Below are positions 10,501-19,473 of a stretch of 64,000 bases of DNA, one piece after another. Location of the stretch: NCBI GenBank assembly GCA_013396635.1, contig WBMW01003926.1:256646-320645 (forward strand), read 5' to 3'. Each line of letters begins with the position of its first letter. Position 1 is the first letter of the stretch. The stretch comes from Penelope pileata (taxonomy: Eukaryota; Chordata; Aves; Galliformes; Cracidae). The translations under genes were made by a program, and so were the position numbers. Below the pieces are notes generated by a model. The model searched no databases. It saw only the letters and a list, made by a program, of their open reading frames with translations, and was not told where the DNA came from.

Positions 10501-13476
10501 ATTCTATGGAAACATCAGCTCCATGTCTAGTGACAGTTAAAATGCCCAAAATTGTGCATTGGGAATAACTGGGAAAGGGGTACAGGGTAATGATAGAGAA
10601 CGACACTATTTCACTGCAAAAATCCAGAGTCTGACCACACCCTGAATGCTGGTGCTCATCTCATATCAAAGATGCATTAAACTACAAATGGCTCAAAGAT
10701 GGGAATAACAAGAGTCATGAAACAGCTTCTCTAGCAGGAGTGACTAAGCAGGCTAAGACTCACCAGCTGCAAGAGATGACATGGGGAAGAGGAAATATGA
10801 AATTATACGTGACTTGGAGAGTGTGAGCACACACCAGTTGTTCACTGCATCTCCCAATAAAAGGGCCAAGGGGCATCAGATGAAGCTAGTAGGAGACAGC
10901 TTCAAAACAAAAGGAGGTAGTTGGATGTGGGCTCGTGCAATGGGTTGTCGGTTTCTGAAAATGCTTTTAATTGAAAAACACTTGGACAAGAAATCCTTTG
11001 AATTACCATAAACCAGACACGGCTCAGGGTATAATTGTGAACCTGAGCTGAAAGTAGCTTGAAGATGGAAGAATTAACAGTTATCATATTTGCTTGTCCT
11101 GTTCTCGTTCCCTCCTGGGTCTCTGTAGACACTTCCAGACACAGGTTGTGTGGATCCTAACCCCAGTCAGTACAGCCATTCTTCTGTCCCCAGCACTTCA
11201 GGTTGTATTAGGTGGATGTAACGTGGCATAAATGCACGTAGCTGGGTCACATCTGGAGCTGCATTCAAGTCACTGAGTCTCCTCAGAGCCCGTTATGCCA
11301 AGAAACATAGCATATGCATACCAAGAGCCTTTGTATTCCTTGGAGTTAGTGGCTCTGCATGGGTGCCCTCCATGGCACTTAGCTTCCAGTTACCTGGGCT
11401 GACTCAGCTCAGCCCCCAGATAAGGAGAATTATTGTTTAGGCTCTGTGAAGGAAATGACTTAAGTAACTGAAAATAAGAAAGCAAAAAGGCACCTTCATC
11501 CTGAAGACATTAGAAAAACATCTCTTGGGAGAAACTATCATAACCAGGCGTATGCTATGCACTGTAATATACATTATACAGTTAGAGTTTCCAAAAGCAA
11601 AGACACGTAGCAGTTCCTATACCTTCCCACACTGTTTGTATGGTATTCCCTTCTGGTCACAGTACTCGTAGCAGAGAGCTGCACCCTGCACACACAGCTT
11701 GGCTTTCAGAGATCCAGGTGTGTAGTAAATCCCACTGTGAATTACACCGCTGTTATGCCCGCTCTGGTGAGGAGCTAAATGGAAAGAAAAAATACATTAC
11801 TAAAATACACATTACCATGATTAATTATTTCAGCTGTCAGAAAAGTGAACAATTTGAGTTCCTGCCCTACATCAGTGTTCTAACAAGAGATGCTCAAATA
11901 AGATAACCACACAGCACACACAATACCTCCCCTGGTTTCAAAAGGCTAGAAAACTACTGACACAGCAACATTCGGTTAATAACAAACCATCACAGCTTGA
12001 AACGTGCTGAATCAACAGAGTGGGGTGGAAGGTTTTCCTCCAAGAGCTACAGTTACAGGCTAATTCATCCAAGCTTTCTATGTGCTAAAATTCATTTTAA
12101 GAAATTCAATTTTTAAAGGGAAATGCATCCTTAAAGGCTTCATTTAACATAAAGTTGCTGCGATGCTCAATTTCTTTGCACATGCTGGCAGGCCTGGAAG
12201 GCTTTCCAAGTTCTTCTGAACTGCATCAGTTTGCTACTTCGTTTCTTCAGTTTGCCGAGTTACTTTGTAACCAGGTAAAAGAGAGGTGAAAAACTTCAAG
12301 AATGTTTTTACTAGAGGAATTCGGGCAGGTTCTCTTAAATATCAACTCCAAAGGTTGCTTTCAAACAACAAAGCAACACAGATCCATTTTTCTTATCTCA
12401 AAACCAGGACAGATACCCATGTGCTGAGTGCCTCAAGATTTCCTAAACACATGAAATAACCCTTCTGATGTAAGCAGGCAACAGCAGGAGCCGTGCTAAT
12501 TCACTTTTGTTAGTGCTGGGTCAGTGACCAGCAATGTCTTCCCATCCATCGCTGCATTACTACTTCATCTTTGACCTTCCATGCTAATGGGAGCACTTTG
12601 TGAAGCACCTACAGGGACACCCAGAAACACGGGGCAAAGAGCTGTGGTTTACAGCCCTGGCAATCAACAGGTGCCCTGAGCAGCAGCTCTGTTTTCAAAC
12701 AGGTCTCGTATCACTATGTGCTGGATTTCTCCTCACCCACCAACCATCCCTGTGCTTCTTGCTGCTGCTGTGTGTGCGGCCAGCCTGGCAGTGGTTGGAT
12801 GTGATGATCTGGAGGCCTTTTCCAACCTTAATGATCCTATGGCAGCAAAGCTGGCTACTGACAGCTCTGCCTCTCTGCTGACAGACATGTCCCCATCCTC
12901 AGGAGAAGGAGGACAAAGTCCCCTGCAGGCAAAGCTGGAAGCAGCCATGCTCTTCCCAAGGGGAAACCATCGCTCACCTCAGCAACCACAGCAGGTGCTC
13001 TCCCACTGCTGCTCGCTCATCCCCTAAACTCTCTTTAAACGTACATTTAGAAACCACCGATGTTTTGATGAAGGCTTTTCACACAGATTTCTGACAGAGG
13101 GCACAGGGAAAGCTGAAGCGTGCACCAGACGCCCTACCTAGCTCCTGCTCCTTCTCCAGCACAGCGAAGCTGAGCGAGGGGTGCCTCAGGACCAGCTCCC
13201 GGGCAGAAGCGAGCCCCACGATTCCCGCACCGACCACGGCCACGTCGAAAGTGCTACAAAAACAAAGTGAGAGGGAGAGAGCAGACAGCTGAGCGCAGTC
13301 TTCCACGGGACAGCTGTCACCCGGGACCCCCTCGCTGAGGGCCCCGAGGAAAGCCGCCCGGGGCTGCCACTCGCCGGGAGAGAAGGGCCGGGCACCCTCG
13401 GGGNNNNNNNNNNNNNNNNNNNNNNNNNNNNNNNNNNNNNNNNCCGCGGCCGGAGCAGCACCGCCGCCGCCGCCAT
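1372..13476 (-). CDS. L2HGDH: L2HGDH, L-2-hydroxyglutarate dehydrogenase (gene level, coding exons 1-8, 3' end outside window)
   Basis: Mitochondrial FAD-dependent enzyme that oxidises L-2-hydroxyglutarate to 2-oxoglutarate, a metabolite-repair reaction (known for the family). Eight minus-strand coding exons are readable and their phases agree at every junction from exon 2 to exon 8. Exon 2 carries the dinucleotide-binding motif VVGAGIVG. Exon 3 carries HNSGVIHSGIYY, next to the flavin in this family. Exon 5 has TGIVDY and exon 7 has VTCAGLYSDR and RIVPFRGDY. The last part of the protein, roughly the final 110 residues in the human enzyme, is not found and must lie left of position 1. Exon 1 is cut by a 40-N gap, so the targeting peptide is only partly visible. 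The gene is head-to-head with DMAC2L. Identity is secure from near-continuous similarity to the vertebrate enzyme. Confidence 0.95.
3421..3588 (-). CDS. L2HGDH: L2HGDH exon 7
   Basis: Acceptor CCTCCCAG|GGTGAG and donor CCC|GTACGT. 56 codons from GEEIYCRHIVTCAGLYSDR to KGNIYP. The donor at CCC|GTACGT is preferred over the overlapping TAC|GTACTC because exon 8 opens with the Val codon GTT in phase 0. Confidence 0.94.
4883..4917 (-). CDS. L2HGDH: L2HGDH exon 6 (35-nt microexon)
   Basis: Acceptor TATTACAG|GACTG and donor TCTAAG|GTAAGA. It encodes only LKYPVIVRNSK plus a split Gly, and matches a similarly short stretch of the mammalian protein. Without it the frame between exons 5 and 7 breaks. 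A CR1 tail starts about 80 bp upstream of its acceptor. Confidence 0.92.
4999..6290 (-). mobile_element. CR1 LINE, about 1.3 kb, truncated at its 5' end
   Basis: Reads as reverse-complement CR1 from the tail TTAGAATCATA near 5000 through the reverse-transcriptase C-terminal region to about 6290 (ACTGACAGGTCTGTAACTAC is near-diagnostic). Stops and indels make it inactive. It lies in L2HGDH intron 5 in the gene's own orientation. Confidence 0.88.
6678..6840 (-). CDS. L2HGDH: L2HGDH exon 5
   Basis: Acceptor ATTTCAG|GGTCTG and donor GATG|GTAAGG. It encodes GLMALDSPYTGIVDYKQVAQ and the following EAGGTILTDFEVTGMEMAKE segment. It ends in phase 1, completed by the very short exon 6. Confidence 0.95.
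8366..8384. repeat. (TG)n microsatellite
   Basis: Uninterrupted TG dinucleotides between T-rich runs in an L2HGDH intron. Confidence 0.9.
9039..9170 (-). CDS. L2HGDH: L2HGDH exon 4
   Basis: Acceptor TCTGAAG|CTAATT and donor TGCAGG|GTAAGG. Exactly 44 codons, beginning LIVAVEQDEIPRL and ending AKEPFCR, collinear with the vertebrate protein. Confidence 0.95.
10290..11190 (+). mobile_element. Ancient, highly diverged CR1 (L3-like)
   Basis: Degraded but collinear match to old reptile-type CR1 3' halves: ATGGCAGATGAAATTCAGTA, AAATGATGGGCTCCAAGTT, TCTTGGGGTTATGATACATG, AAGGGGCATCAGATGAAG, and a tail resembling CCTGTTCTCGTTCCCTC at about 11097. It lacks the young ATTCTATG tail. Confidence 0.75.
11623..11774 (-). 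CDS. L2HGDH: L2HGDH exon 3
   Basis: Acceptor ATTTAG|CTCC and donor GGGAAG|GTATAG. It encodes PHQSGHNSGVIHSGIYYTP through KQCGK. The conserved HNSGVIHSG stretch identifies the family. 152 nt, phase consistent with exons 2 and 4. Confidence 0.95.
12778..12842 (+). mobile_element. Short CR1 3'-end fragment
   Basis: GTTGGATGTGATGATCTGGA then CTTTTCCAACCTTAATGAT, the conserved CR1 end, in L2HGDH intron 2. Confidence 0.8.
13138..13253 (-). CDS. L2HGDH: L2HGDH exon 2 (FAD-binding motif)
   Basis: Acceptor TTTGTAG|CAC and donor CTAG|GTAGGG. It encodes TFDVAVVGAGIVGLASAREL and then the RHPSLSFAVLEKEQEL segment. The Gly-rich Rossmann loop binds the ADP part of FAD. It ends in phase 1. Confidence 0.95.
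13404..13443. other. Assembly gap of 40 N
   Basis: Run of 40 N within L2HGDH exon 1 and its GC-rich start region. The length is probably nominal, so reading frame across it cannot be trusted. Confidence 0.99.
13444..13476 (-). CDS. L2HGDH: L2HGDH exon 1, visible coding part
   Basis: The ATG at 13476-13474 opens MAAAAVLLRPR and then runs into the N gap. The residues are hydrophobic and arginine-rich, as at the start of a mitochondrial presequence. I chose this start because it lies in a perfect TISU context. The exon donor is inside the gap or between 13254 and 13403, where a CGG|GTGACA site is possible but unproven. Confidence 0.65.
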
Positions 13477-13480
13477 CTTG
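13469..13480 (-). promoter_or_regulatory. TISU / YY1-type element over the L2HGDH start codon
   Basis: On the minus strand the bases are CAAGATGGCGGC, a full match to the TISU consensus SAASATGGCGGC and to a YY1 core. Such elements act both in transcription and in scanning-free initiation on mRNAs with very short 5' UTRs (established for the motif). Use in this gene is inferred. Confidence 0.7.
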
Positions 13481-13638
13481 GGGGCGGCGATCAGCACCGG
13501 GCCGCCTCCCCCGCCCCGCTCCGTGAGACGCGGCGGTGAGAGCACCCGGGGCTGGGGCGGGGTTGAGGCCTCGCGGGGCCGGTCGCGCTGTCAGTACGTC
13601 TCCCTTTTGCCTTTTTTCCTTTTATTTTCAAGAAGGTG

Positions 13639-13742
13639 ATGCTGTTGGGGAAGCTCGCGCAGCCGGCGCGCGGCCTGAGCGGGCTGCTGTCTCCAGGCGG
13701 CTGCAGACACTTCTGGGGGTGGCTGAACGCTGTGTTCAACAA
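13639..13742 (+). CDS. DMAC2L: DMAC2L coding exon 1
   Basis: Acceptor TTTTCAAG|AAGGTG six bases before the ATG; donor AACAA|GTAAGG. It encodes a presequence-like leader, then HFWGWLNAVFN. It ends two bases into a Lys codon. Confidence 0.93.
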
Positions 13743-16700
13743 GTAAGGGAATCAGCGCGAGGAGCAGGGAGGGCCTCCTCCCAGGATGGGGGAGGACATT
13801 TCCTATCGTTATTGTTCTTTTCCCTCAAGTTGCACGTTGGTATTTGGCAGGGTTGTGCCATTGTGCATACAGTGTACAGCTGGGCATGAGGGGTGTGCTT
13901 CCCTCCCCGGGTGCCTCAGTGTCTTCCTTTGATCCCAGCTGCACGACTGCCCGCTCTGGTAGCACCGCCGTTGTGTCCCCTCAGTCAGAAGAGCATTCAA
14001 CCAACACTTTATAATGTGGTTCTAATGCATGAGGAGTTTATTTCTGGAAAGATAAAGCCTCTCCCAGTGTTGCTCTCTGTCCTTCTGCCAATAGCTGAGA
14101 GTTTTGCCATAGATCTGTGGAAATGTCTTGCATGGTGTAGCTGAGACTTGTAACGAGGCGGAGAGCTCAGCCAGACCAGAGTGCTCTTCTGGGTCTCTGC
14201 TTCTACCTTCAGTCCTCCCCAGACTAAGAAAGAGCCTTTCCTGGAATGGAGCTGAGGGTCTCAGCTATTTGCTGAAGCATGTCTCTTCGAAGTACTGTGA
14301 TTCTTGAGAATAAAACCCTTCAGGAATGACATGCATGTGACAGGCAATGATATGTATAGTGATACGATAAGGAATAATGGATTTAAACTGAAAGAAGGGA
14401 GATTTAGGTTAGATGTGAGGTGGAAATTCTTTACCCAGAGGGCGATGATGCCCTGTTCCAGGCTGCCCAGAGCTGTGGGTGCCCATCCCTGGAGGTGCCC
14501 AAGGCCCTGGATGGGGCTGGATGGATCTGGTGGCAGGTGCCTTATACATGGCCTTATATAATGAAGGTGTCTTTGCCCAACAAGTATGCAGTTGTTGTAA
14601 AGCCTTCTTTTGGAGAGAGAAAAGTTTTTGTTCTTTTTTTTAATCTCTCCTTACAGACACAGAAGGAAACAATTAGAAGGGTTAATGCATGCCAAGTCAA
14701 GTTGCATTTATATTCTCTCATTAACAAAAGTAACATAAGGTTAAAAAAGCAACACAACAAAAACCTAATCCCAGACTAAGAACCAACACGTTCAAAATAA
14801 TTATATTTAAAACATTTCCATGGAGTAACACTCTTAATTTTCTGCTGTCACGCACATAGCTATATATTTCTTGTGAAGTGTTATTATCATAACAATAATA
14901 AATCTGCCACCTTATAATTCACACGTGAATGCTCTTTCTGTCTTTGCAGAGTGGACTATGAACGTATACAGGCTGTTGGACCTGACAGGGCAGCTTCAGA
15001 GTGGCTGCTGCGGTGCGGTGCATTGGTGCGCTATCGAGGCTATGAGAAGTGGCAGCAGGACTACAACGGTCTCCCAACTGGGCCCTTAGGGAAATACAAG
15101 ATAGAAGCAATTAATGCCACGGAGTCTTGCATCATGTACCGAGGATTTGACTATTTGGGTAATGTAGACGCAGCAGTGCAAAAAATAAAGCTCTTCTAGT
15201 TGCATCAAAATGTTAATAACTGGGTCTTTTCCTCATTCCACAGTAAGATACAGAAAAATGCTTGTTTTTTTTGTTCCCTTAAAATGGCCGTACAAAGACT
15301 CAGCATTTCCTGGAGATGTGCTATGAAGCAGGAAGAAACTGGAAACCTCCTCAGCCTTTACCTGAAGTGGCAGTAGCACTAAGAAAATGCAACAATAACT
15401 TCCTGCTTCATTGAATTCATAGTTAAGTAGGTGATGGCAAAAGGCACTATTTTAAATATTCTTCTTCTTTTAAACCAAGTGATGTGCCCTGTACTCAGCT
15501 CTGGAGAGGCTGCACCTTGAGTACTGTGTTCAGTTTTGGGCCTCTCTCTACAAGAAAGACATTGAGGCCCTGGAGTGTGTCCAGAGAAGGGCAACGGAGC
15601 TGGTGAGGGGTCTGGAGCACAGGTCTTATGAGGAGCTGCTAAGGGAGCTGGGATTGTTTAGTCTGGAGGAGGCTCTGGGGAGACCTTACCGCTTTCTCCA
15701 GCCCCTGACAGGAGGTTGTGGTGAGGTGGGGTCGGCCTCTGCTCCTGGTTAACAGCGATGGGATGAGAGGGGATGGCTTCACGTTGTGCCGGGGGAGGGT
15801 CAGGTTGGGTATGAGGAAAAACTCCAGAAGAGAGGTCAGGCTCTGGCACAGGCTGCCCAGGGAGGTGGTTGAGTCTCAGTCCATGAAGGTGTTCAAGAAA
15901 CATCTAGATGTGGTACTAAGGGACATGGTTTAGTGGTTTTAGTGGGCAATATTGGTGGTAGGTGGGCGATTGGACTAGATGATCTCGGAGGTCTTTTCCA
16001 ACCTTAATGATTCTATGATTCTATGACATTTTTGGGGCCTGTGAAGTCACAATACTGGTTGTTCTGGCATTTATGATGTTTTCAAAGGAGGAGAAAAAGA
16101 AAGCAAGCATCCAGTTTCTTGTAAAAATAAAAAAGATTGGAAAGCATTTCAGGTTTCCTTTAAGTAACCAAAGTGTGAATTATATGCATTAGTACTTTCC
16201 TAATTCAGGATTGTTCTTTATCACCGAAACTTGCAGAATTTTTTTTGTTACTTGCCTGTTTTAGAGCTTTCAGAATATTACCAAAACAATGCAAAGACTA
16301 GGTTTTTCATAATTTGAAGTCCTGTAGAGGGACTTTGGGGATTCATTGTGCATTATGTCCCCCCTGCACATTGGAACATGTTGCTGTGTTACTACATTTC
16401 CGAACTGTGAGAATTTAACGGCCAGAACATGTTGTTGCTGGTACTCTGAAGCACATATTCCTTTTTGTCTTTCCAGATGGTCTTGAACACGTTACAGAAA
16501 TCAAGCTGCAGAAGTGTATTTACATACAGGACGAGTGTCTGCAGAGGCTCAGCGAGACTAAGAATCTACAGAAGAGTCTCCTGCAGCTGAAGATAATTTC
16601 CTGTGGGAATGTCACAGATAAAGGCATCATTGCACTTCACAAGCTCACGTAGGTGAACTGCTGAGCCCTTCTATACCACCCCACAGTACTGGGATTATGT

Positions 16701-17038
16701 TAGCTGGAAAGGCTGAAGCCTGGCTGTTTTCTGGGCTGTTTCAGACATGTGGGGCTGTGGGATGGCTAGAGTTGAGGAACTGACCTGAATGACAACCTGG
16801 GAGGGATGGCACTGCCACTGCAGGAAATGTTTCTTCATGTGTGGTTGAAGATAAGCCTAAGTTCTAAGTTTTGAGTCAGCAGTTAAATAGTAGTTGCTGA
16901 CTTTTCTTTTTATGTATTTATAGGAACCTTGAATATTTGTATCTGAGTGACCTTCCTGGAATAAGGCAGAAAGAAACCACTGCTCGTGTCCTTCAGGAGG
17001 CACTGCCAAAGCTAGAGCTGGAGCTGGATCTAGAATAA
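13639..17038 (+). CDS. DMAC2L: DMAC2L (ATP5S), mitochondrial ATP synthase factor B (gene level, complete CDS)
   Basis: Leucine-rich-repeat-like protein of the mitochondrial inner membrane, known as coupling factor B of ATP synthase. Four coding exons (13639-13742, 14950-15158, 16477-16648, 16924-17038) sum to 600 nt, giving 199 residues plus TAA, the usual family size. The N-terminus MLLGKLAQPARG is basic and hydrophobic like a targeting peptide. Family hallmarks follow: FWGWLNAVFNKVDY, VGPDRAASEWLLRCGA, LPTGPLGKYKIEAI, and the repeat-like IISCGNVTDKGIIAL and NLEYLYLSDLPGIR. The ATG is the first one after an acceptor at 13631-13632, with G at -3, so a non-coding exon probably lies upstream in the shared promoter. 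AATAAA overlaps the stop; ATTAAA at 17193 and AATAAA at 17736 are better placed. It converges on CDKL1. Confidence 0.95.
14353..14546 (+). mobile_element. CR1 fragment lacking its 3' tail
   Basis: GGATTTAAACTGAAAG, GATTTAGGTTAGATGTGAGG, then GCTGCCCAGAGCTGTGGGTG, stopping near the position before the conserved 3' end. In DMAC2L intron 1. Confidence 0.8.
14950..15158 (+). CDS. DMAC2L: DMAC2L coding exon 2
   Basis: Acceptor CTTTGCAG|AGTGGAC and donor TTTGG|GTAATG. It encodes VDYERIQAVGPDRAASEWLL through ESCIMYRGFDYL. 209 nt, phase 2 in and phase 1 out. Confidence 0.95.
15478..16027 (+). mobile_element. CR1 LINE 3' end
   Basis: About 550 bp, from CTGGAGAGGCTGCACCTTGA through GGACTAGATGATCTCGGAGG to a double ATTCTATG tail. 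In DMAC2L intron 2, same strand as the gene. Confidence 0.93.
16477..16648 (+). CDS. DMAC2L: DMAC2L coding exon 3
   Basis: Acceptor CTTTCCAG|ATGGTC and donor CTCAC|GTAGGT. It encodes DGLEHVTEIKLQKC, then SCGNVTDKGIIALHKL, the leucine-rich-repeat-like part of the protein. Confidence 0.95.
16924..17038 (+). CDS. DMAC2L: DMAC2L coding exon 4 with stop
   Basis: Acceptor TATTTATAG|GAACC. It encodes NLEYLYLSDLPGIRQKE and a leucine/glutamate-rich end LELELDLE, followed by TAA at 17036-17038. Confidence 0.95.
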
Positions 17039-19365
17039 ATGCAATTTCACATAATTGAGAGGTATTTGATTTCATAGTATTTATGATATGTTGCATAAAT
17101 TAAGTTGTAGGTCTGTATTTCCAGGTATGGAAACAAGCCCAGATCTCAGTCCAGCCTTAAAAGCTGTATGTAGTCTTCTAACAAATAATGCAATTAAATT
17201 TTGCTAAGCTTAAACGACATGGTGAACCAGCAAGCAAGAAGGCAGGATTCTGGTATACTAATAGGTTTAAATAGAAAGCTGTTAATACATCAATTAGAAG
17301 TTATGAAGTATGTTGTTGCACAAAAATTCTTCTGCAAAATGTCAGTGAAAAGAATGTCAGTGTTGTGAAACAGCAGTGCTGTACAGTTTTATGATGTAAC
17401 ATTGATGCTGTGTGAATGAAAACTGTTTACTTTCTGTTTGAGGATCTCACCCAGTCAGTGGGTGGTGATTTTATAAAATAGCATGTGGGCCTTTTTTCTG
17501 TTTGTTCACTTCGATTGGTGTAGTCTTTGTTTTCTGTGGACTACAGACAGGCAGCCTAACCTCATAAAATCTGAGCTGAGGAACTGAGTATCTGTATTTG
17601 TGGAGAAGTAGGCTCTCTTCAACATGTGCTTGCACACATTTTTGCCATATGCTCACATGGACTAAAATCTGTGTACCTCTTTAGATGCAACCATATCACT
17701 ACTGCTAAGTAAGAGAATCATTTGCCCTCAGGAAAAATAAAGAATTTTTAATCAGCTCTGGTGGTGGTGGAGTGGAAGATGGTAGGTGATGATTCCAAGA
17801 AAGCAGATTTTGTGGTAATGCCTCAAGCATTTCTACTACACTATAAATGAATCTCTTCTTACTCCTGATTGTCATCTTGTCCTGTGAAGTAAATGATGCC
17901 AAGCACTGGAAAGGATAACACTTTTGTACCAGTTGCATCATGAGGCTGATTCTTCATGGTATCTCCTAGCACAAAGCGGGCAGGAACAGTGTCAAGAAAC
18001 GGAGTTCCCTCCAGGCTGCACTGGCCAAAACCAAGTCCAGGAGCTGACTCATAAACTGCTGGTTTACAGCTAGAGCATGGATGCTGGCTACCTTGCAAAT
18101 ACACAGAATTAGATGACTCACTTTCCATACAGGAATGTCAAAGTGTTTTGAGTGTAACCAAAGCTACCAATGCACCCAACAAGGCTGAAGTTTAAAATAC
18201 AGTATAATATGAAACAAAAGGTAGAGAGGCACACTCCGTAGGGATGTAGGGTCTGTCTCACTGAAATTCTTTTACTGTTGCTGAATGCATAACAGTACTG
18301 GGAAAAGAATTTTTCAACAGTTTTCAAACTGGTTTTTGCAACAACAGTTTTCAAGTGGGAAGAAGATGTTCCTTGACCATTATTAAAACCTTACAAAGTA
18401 AAACACATCCTGTAAATAGAAAAAATAAGCTACATTATTTTATTCAAAATCAACACAATGTCACATTCTGAAATTACACAAAATCCAAGATTTGTTCTGA
18501 TGCTTACACTTAGGTAGAATTCCTGCCTGTGTCTGGTCATTGTTATAAATTATATTCATAAATCTTTTTGATAAAAACAAATTTCTTTAACACTACAGGC
18601 AAGTGACTTCACTACTGAAAAAAAAACAGCAAATAAAAATAACTTCAAAATGCAAGGAAGAAACAGGCAGGAGAAACTCTGGAAAGACTAAAGGAAAAAG
18701 ATAGATTATATTAATTATATTCTCCTTCTTTTAACAGTGCCTGTAGAGCCTTCCAGAAAGTCTAAGTCATTGCCTGTACTCCTAATACTTGATGATATAT
18801 AAATGCAGTACACAAGACAGACATATCTTTAAAACACTGCTATTTCAGCAGATTTATAATTAACTGGACCTGTTAGGTAGCCTGGCTTCAGTCTTGGCTC
18901 CATACACACACATCTGTCTTCCACTCACACAGGGAATAAGTTCACAGTTCCTTGCAGGATCAGCTAGTTAGCCCCAGTCTAAAACAGCGTCACTGTTCTG
19001 ATGCAGTGGGACTCTCTGATTTATTTGACAAGGTTACAGTTCTCCTGCCAAGTCTGAAACAGAGGCAATAGACATAGGCAACAGAGATCTTAAGATTCAC
19101 ACTGTAAACACTGGTTTGCAGTAATCCTGAACCAGTATACAATCATGAATTAAAAAGAAAAGCAAATATATTTCCTTTACACAGAACACTGGCTAATGTG
19201 AGCTTGGAGTGCATCACTTTCCTCCCATTACTGGCCCAGAGTACCTTACAGACCACTTTTGCATATGTCAACATGTACAAATTTAGTTTTCCTCCATGTC
19301 TTCCTTTTATAAATTCTGAAGGGCTTGAACTTTGAAAGATAAGTAGTTTTTAACCTGTCATCCAT
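17039..19365. other. Convergent 3' regions of DMAC2L and CDKL1
   Basis: No coding exon seen. The DMAC2L 3' UTR should occupy the left part (plus-strand ATTAAA at 17193-17198, AATAAA at 17736-17741) and the CDKL1 3' UTR the right part (minus-strand AATAAA at 19025-19020 and 18444-18439). No CR1 copy lies here. UTR limits are inferred. Confidence 0.6.
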
Positions 19366-19473
19366 TTAGATGTTGGGGAAGTGGTAGTTGGATTTCCTTG
19401 TTTTGCAGAAGTACTTCTTGCTGTCCAGAGCTGGTAGGACATTACTGCTGGTTAACTGAGGCAGGTACTGTAA
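19366..19473 (-). CDS. CDKL1: CDKL1 exon 9 with stop
   Basis: Acceptor TTGCTTCAG|TTACAG. It encodes LQYLPQLTSSNVLPALDSKK and ends SNYHFPNI then TAA, closely matching the mammalian C-terminus. Confidence 0.94.
   Translation of the reverse strand, partial: LQYLPQLTSSNVLPALDSKKYFCKTRKSNYHFPNI

Larger units (their letters stand above)
13430..13640. promoter_or_regulatory. CpG-rich head-to-head promoter of L2HGDH and DMAC2L
   Basis: Very GC- and CpG-rich DNA between the L2HGDH start codon at 13476 (leftward) and the DMAC2L start codon at 13639 (rightward). Two plausible plus-strand donors for a non-coding DMAC2L first exon are seen: CCGTGAGA (GT at 13523) and GCG|GTGAGA (GT at 13536). If real, the two transcripts start within about 100 bp of each other. 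No TATA box is evident. Inferred from layout and composition. Confidence 0.75.

Noticed and set aside
17034..17039. AATAAA as the DMAC2L poly(A) signal
   Set aside because: It overlaps the stop codon, leaving almost no 3' UTR; later signals at 17193 and 17736 are better.
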